This document shows positions 1 through 14,476 of a stretch of DNA of 64,000 nt, one piece after another. Position numbers and translations under genes: made by a program. Each line of letters begins with the position of its first letter. Within the stretch, counting starts at the first letter, position 1. The notes under the pieces are model-generated. The model was not told where the DNA came from, did not search any database, and saw only the letters and a list, made by a program, of their open reading frames with translations. The stretch comes from Golubevia sp. BC0850 (Eukaryota > Basidiomycota > Exobasidiomycetes > Golubeviales > Golubeviaceae), in assembly GCA_012976225.1 (NCBI GenBank), contig JAAVVG010000009.1, positions 496,001-560,000 on the forward strand. The letters are read 5' to 3'.

Positions 1-913
1 TACGCCAACTTCAACGCCGTATTCTACACTGGTTCCGCTCCAGGTTCAAGTGCTCCGTCTGTCTGCAACCAGAGGGCGGCCGCCTGCTTAAGTCTCGCTG
101 GGTTGACAGGGTTCCCGAATATTTCTTCAAGTACTTCCTCTGTCTCTTCCTCTACCGCAGCTCCATCAAGCTCCTCAACTTCATCAGTCGCCTTGTCAGT
201 TTCTTCCACCTCAGCAAGCGCTTCATCCACTTCATCAAGTCTTTCGATCAAGGCTGTTTCATCTAGCTCCACTCTCGCTTCAGCTACCCCATCTATAGCG
301 GTATCTCCCATTTTGGTTTCCAACTCTTCCGCCTCAAATCCTTCCTTATCAGTTCTTCCCGCCTCAGCAAGCATTCCATCTACCTCATCTATTCTGTCGA
401 CCAATCCTACTTCATCCAGTTCAACTCCTGCTCTTGCTACACCGTCTATTTCAATCGGCAACATCTTTTCCTCCAGTTCTTCCACCTCCAACTCTTCGGC
501 TCCATCCTCTGGCAACTCATGCTTCCTGCCGACTCAAAGCAACTTGACAGCTTCGGCTTCTGATCCTTCGTATCTATCTACCAAGATGGTCAAGAGCACT
601 CTTGAATGCCTAGCTTACTGTGCATCGCTCTCATCATGCCTGTTCGCCAACGTCTTCAAGACTCCAGCCACTCTCACCCCTGACGGCAACGTTTCTTGCG
701 CTGTCTTCTCCAAGTGTCTTCCAGCTTCTTCCTTTACGTGAGTACCCAGATCCATCTGCGTGCTGTCTTCAAACGTGATGTGCTCAGCGTGATTGGCTCG
801 TACTGACCACATTTCTTCTTCTCTCTTCTTTCTCTCTTCCCAGAACCTCCGTTGATCCAACAGGCTCGCCTATCACCGAGTCATATGGTTTATGCCTGGT
901 GCAACAAACTTAA
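1..913 (+). CDS. Ser/Thr-rich secreted or wall protein, 3' part
   Basis: The reading frame is open from the first base of the window, so the 5' end lies outside. Exons are 1-737 and 844-913, with donor GTGAGT at 738 and acceptor CAG ending at 843; the stop is TAA at 911-913. The visible part is a short Cys-containing segment, then about 120 residues dominated by Ser, Thr, Ala and Pro, and then a compact C-terminal module with regularly spaced cysteines (around TLECLAYCASLSSC and CAVFSKC). That module resembles the PAN/Apple-like Cys domain at the end of the gene at 21.5-23.0 kb. A Ser/Thr-rich stalk beside a Cys domain fits an extracellular, O-glycosylated protein. The signal peptide would be upstream and cannot be seen. 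The long open frame on the opposite strand is a mirror of the repetitive Ser codons. Confidence 0.7.
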
Positions 914-1793
914 TTGACCACATTCACTTCTTTCCTTCAATGCTTGGTCACAATTTCACTGTCAATTTTCACTTCTCCTGCTTTATTTGGCATTGCCTTC
1001 TTGTTTTCACATCTGCTACTTTTCCATGCTGCACCTGGGTCATAGAATGTCACCTTTAATTGTCACAAATCATCGAGCTTGTAACTCGAATGCTTGAAGC
1101 CTGAGGAGAAATTGAGCCTTCCAAGAAGAGTGAGTGAAAGTTCTGTGTCCGCTCTCTCGTTCCTTCATTTTATTTAGCCCCTGCCTTAATTCGACCTTCT
1201 ATCTTTTCTCAAACTTTTCAATCTGATCCTCAAAATCTCAATCAAGAAAGCTATAGAAGAGCGCCAAATTCCATTGAAAAGGTCACAGTGAGAAGCCAAT
1301 CAAACGTCAACCTCTTCAAATTCTACCAATCTCTACTCCTCTCAAGCTCTTCAACTTTGAAGATCAGATCTTTAAGCTCACTAGCCACAAACGCCTTTCC
1401 ATCTCAAACCCCCCCCCCCCCTTTCCTCTCCGACTTTTCTCTTGACCCTCGCCACTCTTTCTTCCATAACCTCCGTCCGGCTGCTTCCATCCTCTCTGTT
1501 CTGTTTTTAACGATCTCGACTTTTCCACTTTCCCATTCCCTACCTGAAGCTGCATCTAGGTTCCTCTCAGATCCTCCCTTGTCTCTAATGTAGATTGTTT
1601 CTCGAAAATCGCACGCAACTTCGCTCAGTCGACTTTAGGCTCTTTGCAAGCATCATGAAATCCCCTTTTGATTGCTCTGAAGAGAGACAATAGAGTGACC
1701 CTATAGAAAAGGAGTCAAGACTCAAGACTCAATACTCAAAAGCCCACTCTGATTCGCGACTCTTTCTCCGACAACAACAACACTTGGTTCAAA
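914..1793. other. Intergenic, upstream region of the RPEL gene
   Basis: About 880 bases without a convincing gene. It is pyrimidine-rich on the + strand and contains a pure run of 13 C at 1409-1421. The open frame across 1288-1593 has no ATG start and the low-complexity look of a promoter or 5' leader. No RNA gene was recognised. Confidence 0.5.
1409..1421. repeat. C13 homopolymer
   Basis: Pure run of 13 C in the region upstream of the RPEL gene, followed by CT-rich sequence. Confidence 0.9.
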
Positions 1794-2983
1794 ATGGCCT
1801 CAATTCCGACCTCTCAACTTCCAGCTATCGATGCTGCAGCAGCCAATGCAACTGCTCTGTCTAACCCGGACTCTCATCCGATCTCACCAGTAGCTCAAGA
1901 GGAGAAGGATAAGCTAGAGAAGCTGTTGGCTGGGAGAAGTGATGTCAAGGAGCTTCAAGTGAGTCAAGGAAGAGGCGCATAGCCTTTCAGGCAGCACAAA
2001 ACTGTTCTGGAGCTAGAAATTAACCGTGTGGATGAGATGAAAAGGGGCCGAAGTAGGTTGGCAGGAGAGATTGTCAAGCAGAGCGAGCGAGGAGTAGATT
2101 GGAGACTGAGAATGAGCAGCGATAGGTAGGCAAGGCCAACAGGTTGAACCGAGGCAGACCTATTCAGAAGGAATTACGAAGCTTTTAGAAGGCTTCAGGA
2201 GGAATTTGATGCAAGACGGCAGAGCGATTGAAGTGGTAATGCTATCAAGCTGATAGTCCTCTGTTCGCTTTATAATGCTGCGAGCACTGACTCGCATGTC
2301 CCACTTCCTCATAACCATTCCATCTGATGTCGCAAAGGATAAGAATATTCTCAAATGTGAGTATCGTTGCTGAAGAAAGGAGGGGTGCTCCTCCCTCAGA
2401 CCAGCGTCTCTGGCTTATTGCTCAAGAGTCTAGGCTAACCCTCAGACTCCTTATCTCCTCGGTTTCCTTTCGCAGCTGCACCAGGAAAGGTTGACCCAAC
2501 CTTAGCTGCTAAGCAAGCAGAGTTGGTGAGTCAGCTATATGAAGTATGCGTTTTGAATCGACTCTCTCTCATGACAATCTCGATTCTATCTCTCAGGCCA
2601 AGCACCAATTGGAAGACAGACTAGAAGGACGCTTGGTAAGTCTTGTTCATCCCCTTGGAGCTCAGTCGAACAACGTCGCTTCTCGCCTCTTCTTTCTCAA
2701 AGTTTCCTTTGGGCACCCTTCCTGACCTCTCCCCTGTTTCCTTCTTTCTCTTCCCTTGTCCCCTCACCCTCTCTCTCCCATTTTCGCGTCTCTACAGAAC
2801 CGTCGTCCAGAAAGAGAAGAACTAGAAGCTAAGGGAATCCTTAAAGACCAAAAGGTTGCCCCAGCTCTTCAACAAGCAAAGTCCGAGCTTGAGAGATCGC
2901 AACTAGAAAACAAGCTGGCTAAAGACATTGCCAATAGACCAGCTCCTGATAGTCTACCAAAGAACATCTTGGAAGACAAATAG
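1794..2983 (+). CDS. Small RPEL-repeat protein
   Basis: Five exons: 1794-1958, 2338-2356 (only 19 nt), 2476-2525, 2597-2635 and 2798-2983, encoding 152 residues. Three RPEL-type motifs can be read. The first is degenerate (LEKLLAGRSDVKELQ joined to DKNILK by the 19-nt exon). The second is canonical (RPEREELEAKGIL). The third is near the C terminus (RPAPDSLPKNIL). In animals RPEL motifs bind G-actin (MRTF, Phactr). Small fungal RPEL proteins are known mostly from sequence, so actin binding here is inferred from the family. The first two motifs are each divided by an intron, and the third lies whole in the last exon. The large intron at 1959-2337 could hide another short exon, but the phase is satisfied without one. 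The start is the first ATG of the frame. Confidence 0.8.
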
Positions 2984-3320
2984 AAGTGAATCTTTTCGGT
3001 GGACAAGTAAAGGAATGGTGAGAGGAAATTGGAATGACCTCCTTGGACGAATCAATCAATGAATCACTCGGACTCTTTTGAAATTGCGAACCATACTCTA
3101 TCGAATGTAAATTTGTTCTTTGAATATTTGAATACTGGGTGCTTCTGCTTGTCCAAACAACACTCCAGTTGTCTCCACTTGAGCCTGACGTTCTAACACG
3201 GCATCTCCTGCCCCCTGCCGCTCTCCCAACCTCTTTCGAAGCTGGACTTGTCGAATTTATGTAAGAAACAAATCCCTTCGAGAGAATGAGCGGATCCAGA
3301 TTCTAGAAGGAGAGGGACTC

Positions 3321-3327
3321 TATAAAT
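3321..3327 (+). promoter_or_regulatory. TATA-like box of the carnitine acetyltransferase gene
   Basis: TATAAAT lies 121 bp upstream of the start codon at 3442. Spacing and sequence fit a fungal TATA element; assigned by position only. Confidence 0.4.
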
Positions 3328-3441
3328 CCTTTTATTCCTTCATACCCGGCGTCTGCTTGAGTTGATTGAGGTTTAAAGCCCCCACAACTTCTTGACTTCC
3401 TACCCCTCCCTCTCCAATAACATCATCTCAAAATCACAAGA

Positions 3442-6400
3442 ATGTCAACAGACAAGTCAGACCCAACGTTCAACTCTACGAATGTGGCTTTAAAAACAGA
3501 AGGAATGGCCGATCCAAGCAAACATTCTGAGATCGATGCTGGTAAGACTTTCTCTTTGCAGTCCAAATTACCAAGACTACCGGTTCCTAAACTGGAAGAT
3601 ACATGTAAGAGATATTTGGATAGTCTTAAACCTTTACAGGTGAGTTTGAGTTGGCAGATCAGTCCAGGTTGAGGGAATGAGAGGCAACGTCTAGATGGAA
3701 AGGTAGCTTAAGAGCAGGCAAGGTTGAGAAGGCAAGGGCTTTCCTTGCAGCTATTGCATTTCTACAATTTCGAAGTAACACGGACTGCTCAGTCTAGCAG
3801 GTCCGGTCAGACCAGAGCTGCCAGGGTAGAAGTGAGGAGTGTGAGGTGGAGATGCTGCCTCTTTATCCGCCATCCCCTCCGCGAGCTTCCACTTCTCTCT
3901 CTGTGTGCTTCTGCTTCTTCGAAAACCTTTCGCAATCTTCAGTAGTCGAGAATTGAGACCATTCTGCTCGTAGACCTTACACAGACACCCGTGTAGCTAA
4001 CTGAACCCATCCTTCCACCTATCACTCCAGACTCCAGAGGATCACGCCAAGACTGAGGAGGTGGTAGCTGACTTCCTCAAGGTGAGTCGAGGATGATGCA
4101 TTCATAGAGATCAATGAGATCTAGCTAGGGTTTGAAGGAGTAGCAGCTGTAAATCTCCACCTGATCTCTTACCTTTCTCTTCGCAATTTCTCTCTCTCAG
4201 AATGATGGTCAACGGCTTCAACAATCCTTACAAGAATACGCCAAAACCAAATCTTCTTACATTGAAGAATTCTGGGACGATGCCTATCTTCAAGCTTCCG
4301 ATTCAGTAGTTCTGAACTTGAACCCTTTCTTCATTTTGGAAGATGATCCAACTCCAAGTAGAGGGAACCAACTCATGAGAACTGCCAATTTGATTTTGGC
4401 TTCTTTGGCTTTCATTCATGATTTGAGAACTGGAGAATTGGAACCCGATACTGTTAGAGGAAGTGAGTCTCCAGCCAGAAACAAGTGAGAGAGGTGAAGC
4501 TAAGAACGAGAAGAATGCTGATACGCTCTCTTGATTGGCATATTCATTCTATCAGCTCCTTTGGATATGTATCAGTACTCCAAGCTCTTTGGGACTGCTC
4601 GCGTCCCTACTGCTAATGGATGTCGTATGGAAACCTCTCCTGAGAGTAGGCATGTTGTAGTTCTACGTAGAGGTCAATTCTATTGGTGAGTGTTATCTGA
4701 GATAAATCGACAAGAAGTTCAGAACTCAATCTCTGCCTCTCTCTAATCTGTTTTGATCAGGTTCGAAGCTCTAGACGAACAACACCGACCACTCTTCACT
4801 GAAAGAGCTCTTCTCGGAAATCTTCACTCAATCGTCAAAGATGCGGATCAAATCGAAACTAAAGATGTCGCTCAAGGAGCCATTGGAGTTCTCTCAACAG
4901 AGAATCGCAAGACCTGGAATGAACAAAGAAAGATCTTGAAATCCGATGCAAACAACGCAAGATGTTTGGAAGTAGTAGACACTGCTTTATTCATCGTCTG
5001 CATGGATGATTCAGAACCTTCAAGTCCAGCAGAATTATGCAACAACATGTTGTGTGGAACTTATCAACTAGAGAAAGATGTTCAAGTTGGAACTTGTACT
5101 AATCGATTCTACGACAAGACCATTCAATTAATCGTTTGCAAGAATGGAACCGCTGGAATCAATTTCGAACATACCGGAGTGGATGGACATACAGTCTTGA
5201 GATTTGCTGCTGATATTTATACGGAATTGATCATGAGATTCGCTAAATCTATCAATTCTGCTACTAAATCCCTGTTCCAAGCAAAGACATCTCCTTTTGC
5301 CAAAGGAACTGGAATGAAAGGTCTTTCGGAAGAAGATGAAATCAAGAAGAACGAAGTTGAACAAGATACTGCTCCTAAGAAGTTGGAATGGACTCTTACT
5401 CCAGAGATTAAGGCCGCCATCAAGTTCGGAGAAACTAGATTGTCGGATTTGTGAGTACGAGGTCGAGAGTCGAATGCGAATAGATCGGTTCTCTTTGACT
5501 TCCACTTTCCAGAAACAAAGCTGACTTTTCTTTCACTCTCTTATAGGATCTGTCAAAACGAATGCCAAGTCATGGAATACAGCAAGTACGGAAAGAAGTG
5601 AGTGAAAACTCGAGAATCACCCGCAATTTCCTCTCTCGCCACTGACTCTTTCCCTACCTACGCCTTTCTGCAGCTTCGTAACTCGGCACAAGTTCTCTCC
5701 GGATGCTTTCGTTCAGATGGCTTTTCAAGCAGCCTACTACACCTTATACGGACGAGCTGAAACCACTTACGAGCCAGCGATGACGAAAGCTTTCCTTCAT
5801 GGAAGAACCGAAGCTATCAGAACTGTTCAACCTTGGACGGTGGACTTCACTAAGAAGCTAAGAAGTGATGACAAGCCTGAAGAGAAGCTAGACGCTCTCA
5901 GAAGGGCTTGTGAGGGACATTCAAAGCTGAGTAGAACTTGCGCTGGAGGACAAGGACACGATAGGTGAGTTGAGCTCTCCGATCGCCAATTGACGTTCAA
6001 TTGCCTTCCCACTGACGTTTGCTCTTGTTTTCCCTTTTTGTTCTCAGGCACCTCTACGCGATGCTTCAACTCTGGCGCAAGAATCAAGCGGAGAAGAAAT
6101 CAAGCGATCCAACTCCAGCTCTCTTCACCGATTCCGGATTTGCAACTCTCAATCACACTGTCATATCTACTTCCAACTGTGGAAACCCAGCTTTGAGGTT
6201 GTTCGGATTCGGCCCAGTCGCTCCAGGTAAGTCTCGGTGGCAATCCTCTCCACTGCCCCCCCCAAACACTCTGACGCGCCTCGACTTTCTCTCCCTCGCA
6301 CTCTAGATGGTTTCGGTATTGGTTATATTATCAAAGACGACGCTATCTCAGTTTGTGCCTCTTCCAAACACTTACAAACCAGCAGATTCTTGGAGACTTT

Positions 6401-6802
6401 GTCTGGCTATCTAGATGAGATCAGAGGCTTAATCATCGCGTGAGTATCTTTGATTTACCTTGGCCGATTTTTCAGAGAGATCTTTGCTCACATCTCTTTC
6501 CTGCTTCTTCGCCCTCTTCCAGCACCTACAAAGCTGCCAATGTCAGATCTCAACAGACCTACATCGATCACGCAGGTGTCGAGTGTGATGTTAGAACCGG
6601 TCTTCCAATTGGAAGTCATCAGAACAAGCCTACAGGAAATGGTTACGACGATTGGGAGCAGAACGCAGGGAAACAGAAATCAGGGGGTGGATACGGTTTC
6701 TTCGATGCTGGAGGTTCAGAAGAGGTTGCTAAGAAAGAAAGATCGGATAGGAATAAGTTCAGTGGTGTTGGAAGAACTCTTCTGCATACAGAATATGCTT
6801 AA
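3442..6802 (+). CDS. Carnitine O-acetyltransferase (Yat1/Yat2 type)
   Basis: Ten exons: 3442-3639, 4031-4081, 4201-4462, 4556-4685, 4761-5450, 5547-5597, 5674-5964, 6048-6226, 6307-6439 and 6523-6802, encoding 754 residues. It transfers acetyl groups between CoA and carnitine, which moves C2 units between organelles during growth on acetate or fatty acids. Family signatures are clear. They include an N-terminal LPRLPVPKLEDTCKRYL motif, the substrate-site GTARVPTANGCRM, the catalytic His at about residue 351 in FEHTGVDGHTVLRF, and the STSNCGNPALR motif with the STS triad near residue 598. No mitochondrial presequence or C-terminal SKL is visible (the protein ends in HTEYA). With its length this suggests the Yat1/Yat2-like extra-mitochondrial group rather than the dual-targeted Cat2 type. 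It converges on the ferric reductase with about 300 bp between stops. Confidence 0.9.
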
Positions 6803-7105
6803 ACAGACGAATACGAAAGAGAAATGTGGGGTCAGGAATAGACTTGTGTATAGATCGGATTCGCTTTCGTTTAATCAGAATGGCCTTTTGAACTTCTAAC
6901 AGTAAATTCAATCGCAGGCTGGGCGAGTGAAAAATCGTAGACTGAATTGAAAATGTGTGCGAAACTGACATGAAGAACATGATAGAATGCTCAGAGACAT
7001 CGAGCCATTGGAGTGGGGCGTGAATGGAATTTTGGACAAAAGTGGATTTGGATGCGAAGCGAGATTAGAGAAAATGAGTAACTGCAAATGAGAGAAAGGG
7101 AAACT

Positions 7106-9769
7106 TTAACCCTCCAAACGATTGTCAGTGAAGAGTCGAACATCGAACTTTTGGTCCCCTTTCCAAACCTGCTTTCCATCATTGCAGCTTGCTACAAGTT
7201 TTCTGAGGTGAGCGATCATGCCTCCCGGACCACTAGCGAAGATAGTAGTTGGACCTCTATCGGTGTCATCTATGAAAGTTCTAGTGAGAGAATTCAAATC
7301 TGGATGATGTTCAGAACTATTGAGATGTTGAATTGACAAAAGGTTGGGAACTTGAGAGACTGAATGAGAAGATGAATGAGAGGAGCTTGAAGATTCTTTT
7401 GAGGAGAGATCGGACTGGTCCTTTTCGATTGTAGGTGAAGAAGAAGTAGATGAGGCTAGTCCAGGTTCTCTAGTGACGAAGATTCTAATTTTAATCTGTG
7501 AGAATTTCTTTAAGACTTCAAGCTCTTTGGAGATCCACTTGATGTCTTGCCTTCTTCTAATGACCCAAACTAGCTCAATCTTTCTGCTACACTCCAGCTC
7601 GTTCAGAAGGAGATGAAGAAGGACTGGTAAGACGAAGGTGATCCCAGATCCCCCAGCTACACAAAGCACGTTCGTCTGGTCTTTTAATTCCTTCGTCAGA
7701 TCTTCTCCGTAAGGACCAGTAAGAATAATACCAGTCGATAAGGTCGATTTAATCTCTCTTGCTTTTGAAGCTTCCTTCAATTTCTCGGCTACGTTTCTAG
7801 TCTCCCCCTTCTTGGCTCTAAAGACGTAAGAATGAAGTACTGATCCACCATGAGATTCGGGTAAAGATAGAGGAGTCATGGGATGAGACTGCCAAATGTT
7901 TCCATCTGTAAAGCAGAGGTAGAAGTGTTGACCGATCGACCATGGCTGATGAGGATGCCAGAAGTCGAGCCTAACCACGTCTCCGTTTATAGGATCTGAA
8001 AAGAGCTGAACAGTAGCAGAAGCTGCTCTGAAACTTGAGAACGATTGGAAGGCTCCACCATGAAGAGCTACGGATCTGATCAGACGGATAGATCGGTCCA
8101 AAGCCCAGAGGATCAAAGATGGAATCATCTGAAAGAGTTGGGAAAATACGTCAGTCGAGCAAAGTTGAGCTGTTTCTTTAGTCAGTCGATCGACGAACTC
8201 ACGAAGCAGCTAAGCTTTTCCCAATGTCCCCAACACATCCCGACAAACAGCATTGCTAGAACGTAATGTGCTTTGCGACTGAAGAGACAAGAGACAATGA
8301 AACGCTCCTGTCAGCAAATCGAAATCGCTGATGAAGCTCTTGAACTTGATCTACTCACAAGAATTCATAGCCAGTCTTCCTAATCGACCACTGAAAGCTC
8401 AGGACCCAGAGAACTGTCAACAAGAACATGCCGACCGTACCAAAGATCATGTATTTCTGAACGATCCATTCGAGGCCGACCTTTGGTTGAGGTCGGTAAA
8501 GTCTCATTTCAACTATACACCATCCAATGGTATGTAAAGCAGCTTGAATGAAGATAATGTGACCCAGCCAGCGATGAAGGAAGTTGAAGTGATGGTAGGG
8601 AATTCCGGTCACTAGAGACAGAATCGATTCTCTAGAGGCCAACATGACTGAAAGTGGCGTTAGAGCGTAAGCCAGAACTCCCAATCTATCTGAAAGTGGT
8701 CCAAGCCAAGTCCGAGTGTTGTAAATTTGAGGAGACGAGTTCTTAACAGGCGTAACCCAAACTTGATAGCCGATTCCAATAAACGTAAAAATTAGAAGGT
8801 AAGAGGAGATGACTGCCAAGATCAGAACTTGTAGACGAGTTGTCCTTCCAAAGATTAATCGTATCGAATTGGGTAGAAGATATTGGCGAGACGTTGAAGA
8901 TAAAGCGTTGATGAATCTGACCGTCCTAGAATTGAAACTTGCATAGGAGTTTCCGCGAGCAGTTGATTGGGCAGAAGCTTTAATCCTAGATGAAGATAAA
9001 GTTCTTGAGATCAGAAGTCCTAGAAGAACCGCCACGATGGTCAACCAGAAGGCTCCGACCTAGAGAGGAGAGTGGTGGGATCAGAGGACGAGCTTAAACA
9101 AGGTTCAGTGAAGCAAGATTCACTGTCTCCTGTTTATTCGAAGACTGGTTATACTAACGTAGTACATCCCTCTTCTATGAGCCCCGTAGACTTCGTCGAG
9201 ATAAGCACAACTTCCAGCGTCGTTCGTGCATGGCCAAATCCGATCCGCGTATCCCCCTGAGACATGGTGAGAGCGGTCAGTTCTGGTTCAATTACACTTG
9301 AAATATAAAACCATAACTCACAATAAGGAATGAGAGTGCTGTTAGAGTCAGCATGCTGGATATGCGCTCGTGTCAAAATGTTGAATCTTCCTTTCGACAT
9401 TTCTTCTGAATCGGTGTTTCTTTTCTCCGAAAGACGTTGGTCCTGTACCTGGGAGGTTGAATAGACGAGATCCAGTTGATTAGATGAGAGGGAAAAGTTT
9501 TGATTGGTAGCTCTGAGGCTCCTTTTAAGTAGGAGGAGAAGAAGACGAAGGACAAGAAGACGAAAGTCTCCGAAGGATGAAAGGATCCGAGTAGGCCCAG
9601 CAAATCTCGGTGGCAACGTGGCAAGAAGAATCGACACGGCACTGTACATAGGACTGGGTTGATGGTAGGAAGACTCATGAATGAACGTATGGATTGGAAG
9701 TTCAAAGAAAGGTGGAATACGTTTGGGAAGAAAGGGATTGAGAGTCCATCCTGAACTCTTCGAACTCAT
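7106..9769 (-). CDS. Ferric reductase / FRE-type transmembrane oxidoreductase
   Basis: Exons in coding order: 9769-9322, 9256-9159, 9059-8359, 8278-8203 and 8128-7106, giving up to 781 residues. It should pass electrons from NADPH via FAD and two b-type haems to extracellular Fe(III) or Cu(II). An extracellular segment carries YADRIWPCTNDAGSCAYLD. A haem-binding membrane domain follows with His-rich helices (NFLHRWLGHIIFIQAALHTIGW region, then RKAHYVLAMLFVG and CWGHW). The FAD motif is SIGQHFYLCF with HPMT in place of the usual HPFT. The NADPH motif is GGSGITFVLP, and the C terminus has ASGPGGM. The start is the weak point. The upstream ATG at 9769 gives no clean signal peptide, while a TATA-like TTAAAAG near 9524 (minus strand) would allow a shorter start at 9400, or an unseen intron may lie in exon 1. 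Confidence 0.85.
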
Positions 9770-10661
9770 CTATCAGATCTCTCTGCAGATGAGCTCTTCA
9801 ATCTCTGTGAAATTTGATTTGAAGAGAAAGTGATTGAGACTCAGGCCTCACAAGAAAGGGAGGAAGCCGGTCTTTCGACCGCGAGAGCTTGGGTTGGGAC
9901 ACTCCAAGAATTTGGAGAGCTTTGAGTTTGAGCGCATGAGTGGCGTCACATCTTTTGTGTACCCTCTTAGAAGTTTGAACAAATTTTCGGCTCTTTTGGT
10001 CCCTAAAGAAGCCTGTCGGATAAGGGAATCTCGAGAGCAGAGAAACCAGGGCTGTAGACACTCTAGGTTGGATCGTTACGCTGGCTGTCAGCACCAAGAT
10101 TCCTTTGACCTTTTGAAAAGTTCTTCAGATCTTGAAGCAGTAGGTCTCATCACCTGTCGAACCTTGACTTCTTCGAGTGCTGATCCTACATTCGTCGATG
10201 GATTTGTCGTCGAGATTACCGGAGGCAACGTACCGTGGATGCTGATGAGAGCGACCATTCTGACAAATAATGGAAGGTAGAAGAGCTGATTTTAGTCTTA
10301 CATGCTCAGTCAGGGAGGGAAGGAACGAGAAGCACTTGATGATTTTACTCACAGCTCACAGTGAAACGGAACGATTTCGACAAGGTAGAGAACGAAGTGT
10401 CTTGAGACTTGATTCAAGGGTTCACTGTAGTGCTGAAAGATACGATTTGGACTAGATAAGAGTCAAGGTATCAAGAGGAGGAAGGGGAGAGGGAGGATGT
10501 CAAAAAAACCAGCTTTATTGAAGCTTCGTTCGCTCACAAGCTTTCGAAGACTCCCAAGGACGAACGAATCATCACGATTCGCCCTCGTATTCTTCTATTT
10601 CTTTTTCATCCTTCCCTTTCGCTGCTATATCCTAACCTCGAGACCTTCACTCAAAGCGATG
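9770..10661. other. Divergent intergenic region
   Basis: About 890 bases between the ferric reductase (-) and the small ubiquitin-fold gene (+). Several open frames of 75 to 150 codons occur on both strands, but none has an ATG start with recognisable protein sequence or consistent splice signals. An ATG at 10497 is in frame with the downstream gene and would add a 55-residue hydrophobic extension; I judge it less likely than the ATG at 10662. Confidence 0.45.
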
Positions 10662-11484
10662 TCTCTTGAGCAACAAATCGAAGCAGTTTCGCTTTCCGTG
10701 GATGGACAAGACTCAATCATGCAAGAGATGATTTTTTCCGCTCCGCATCCAACTCCACTTTTACCACTTCAACGTCCTTTCACCGAAATCCTTCAGCAAG
10801 CATATCATTTGGGAAGTCAAAAGGGATTCAAGAAGGCTGGACAAGATCCTACTCACTCCAATGCTCCGACGCTTCACCATCCGAGTGTTTCACAGAAACT
10901 CTCAGAGACACCAGAGTATCCGGAGACGAAGAACTCAGAGAGTGAGAGAGTAAAGAACAGACTAGTAAGTGCGAGAATGGAAATATAGGTACTAGGAATC
11001 AGGAAAGAACAAGCGCTTTTATCTATCTGACCTCCCCTCTTTATCATTGTCTCCTTTAAATTACACTCAGTAATTTGGTTTCCTCCGATTTCGAATGCAG
11101 ATGAGAGGGAGTCTGTAACTTTCGAGATAAGGTTCATCAGACCAGTGAGTTTTCTTCGTTCCAATTCCCTCTTCTCCAAGCCTCAAACATTCAGCTGGAG
11201 ATTGAAAAACCCCAGCATCTCTTACTCAGTTCTGCGATCGCTGATGTGGCTTACTCTCTCTCTCTCTCACACATCTCCCAAAGCTGAACAATGAGTTCTC
11301 GGATGTCAACTCCAAGTACGTTAAGGTCAAACCTTATAGGATGTTCATGAAAATTCATCAACATCCTGACAGACCTTATGGGGACTATTCCTACTACTTC
11401 GATGGGAAAAGAGTTGTTCCGGGCAGAACAATTGGAGAACTTGGACTTCAGGACGACGGTACCGTCTTGGCCTTCTTGAACTGA
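10662..11484 (+). CDS. Small protein with C-terminal ubiquitin/SUMO-like fold
   Basis: The C-terminal exon (11284-11484) is secure. It reads LNNEFSDVNSKYVKVKPYRM, then a segment ending YYFDGKRVVPGRTIGELGLQ and DDGTVLAFLN. This follows the SUMO/Rad60-SLD pattern (FDGxR, TPxELGMEDxDVIEV). An upstream exon encodes RESVTFEIRFIRP, the likely first beta-strand. Exon 1 starts MSLEQQIEAVSLSV and is acidic and disordered. Internal junctions are ambiguous. The consensus donor GTAAGT at 10965 keeps frame only with a GAG acceptor, while a GTGAGA donor at 10942 fits the CAG acceptor before 11101. A further short exon around 11194-11245 is possible. There is no C-terminal Gly-Gly, so conjugation is not expected. 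SUMO-like folding is inferred from pattern only. Confidence 0.55.
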
Positions 11485-11725
11485 GAGACTGAGTCAAACC
11501 TCTGTAAACAATAAAGACTGTCAAATCCAATCAATGAAGTGAGTGAACCCATTTTATGTTTGAAATCGATCCAGGGATGTGGCGATGAGTGGTGCTCCAT
11601 CAGTTTGAGGAGAGGTATGACGCAATCGCGCTGTATGCCGAGGATAAAGATGAATTCCAAAAACTTCCTCCTTCCAACCAACCAACACTACCTTAACAAA
11701 CCCATCAAATCCACACCAAAGCAAC

Positions 11726-14098
<2,373 letters not shown>

Positions 14099-14476
14099 GC
14101 GGATCTATTCAACTCTGTGTCCCCGCATTTCATGTAACCTCTTCTCTTTATTTCAATTCTGTATTCCAGGAATTCTTCCCGAATCCTTAAACTCAAAAGC
14201 AACAATAGATTCCCTCCTATAGATTCCGCTTTTGCTTTGAAAATCCTCTTGTCGTGTTGTCATCTTCACCATTCAATCAGAACAATAGCCTGAGGTAGGC
14301 TTCAAAGACAGGCGAAGAGGCTGAAAAAAAAGAAAAGTTGCGTTAGTGCCAGCGTGTTTGGTATTACAGATAACAGGCTAGAGGATGGTAATGGAGCATG
14401 CTTTGGATCAGGAAATGTTGAAAAGCTTGGATGAGCAAGAAGAGAAAGGAAAACCGAGAAAGGGAGGTGGAGCTGC

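Noticed and set aside
24-515. Long Glu/Asp-rich open frame on the minus strand opposite the Ser-rich gene
   Set aside because: It is the antisense mirror of repetitive Ser/Thr codons; the + strand has proper splice signals and a Cys domain.
9834-10280. 148-codon + strand frame between the ferric reductase and the ubiquitin-fold gene
   Set aside because: No family likeness and no splice structure; probably chance in a promoter region.
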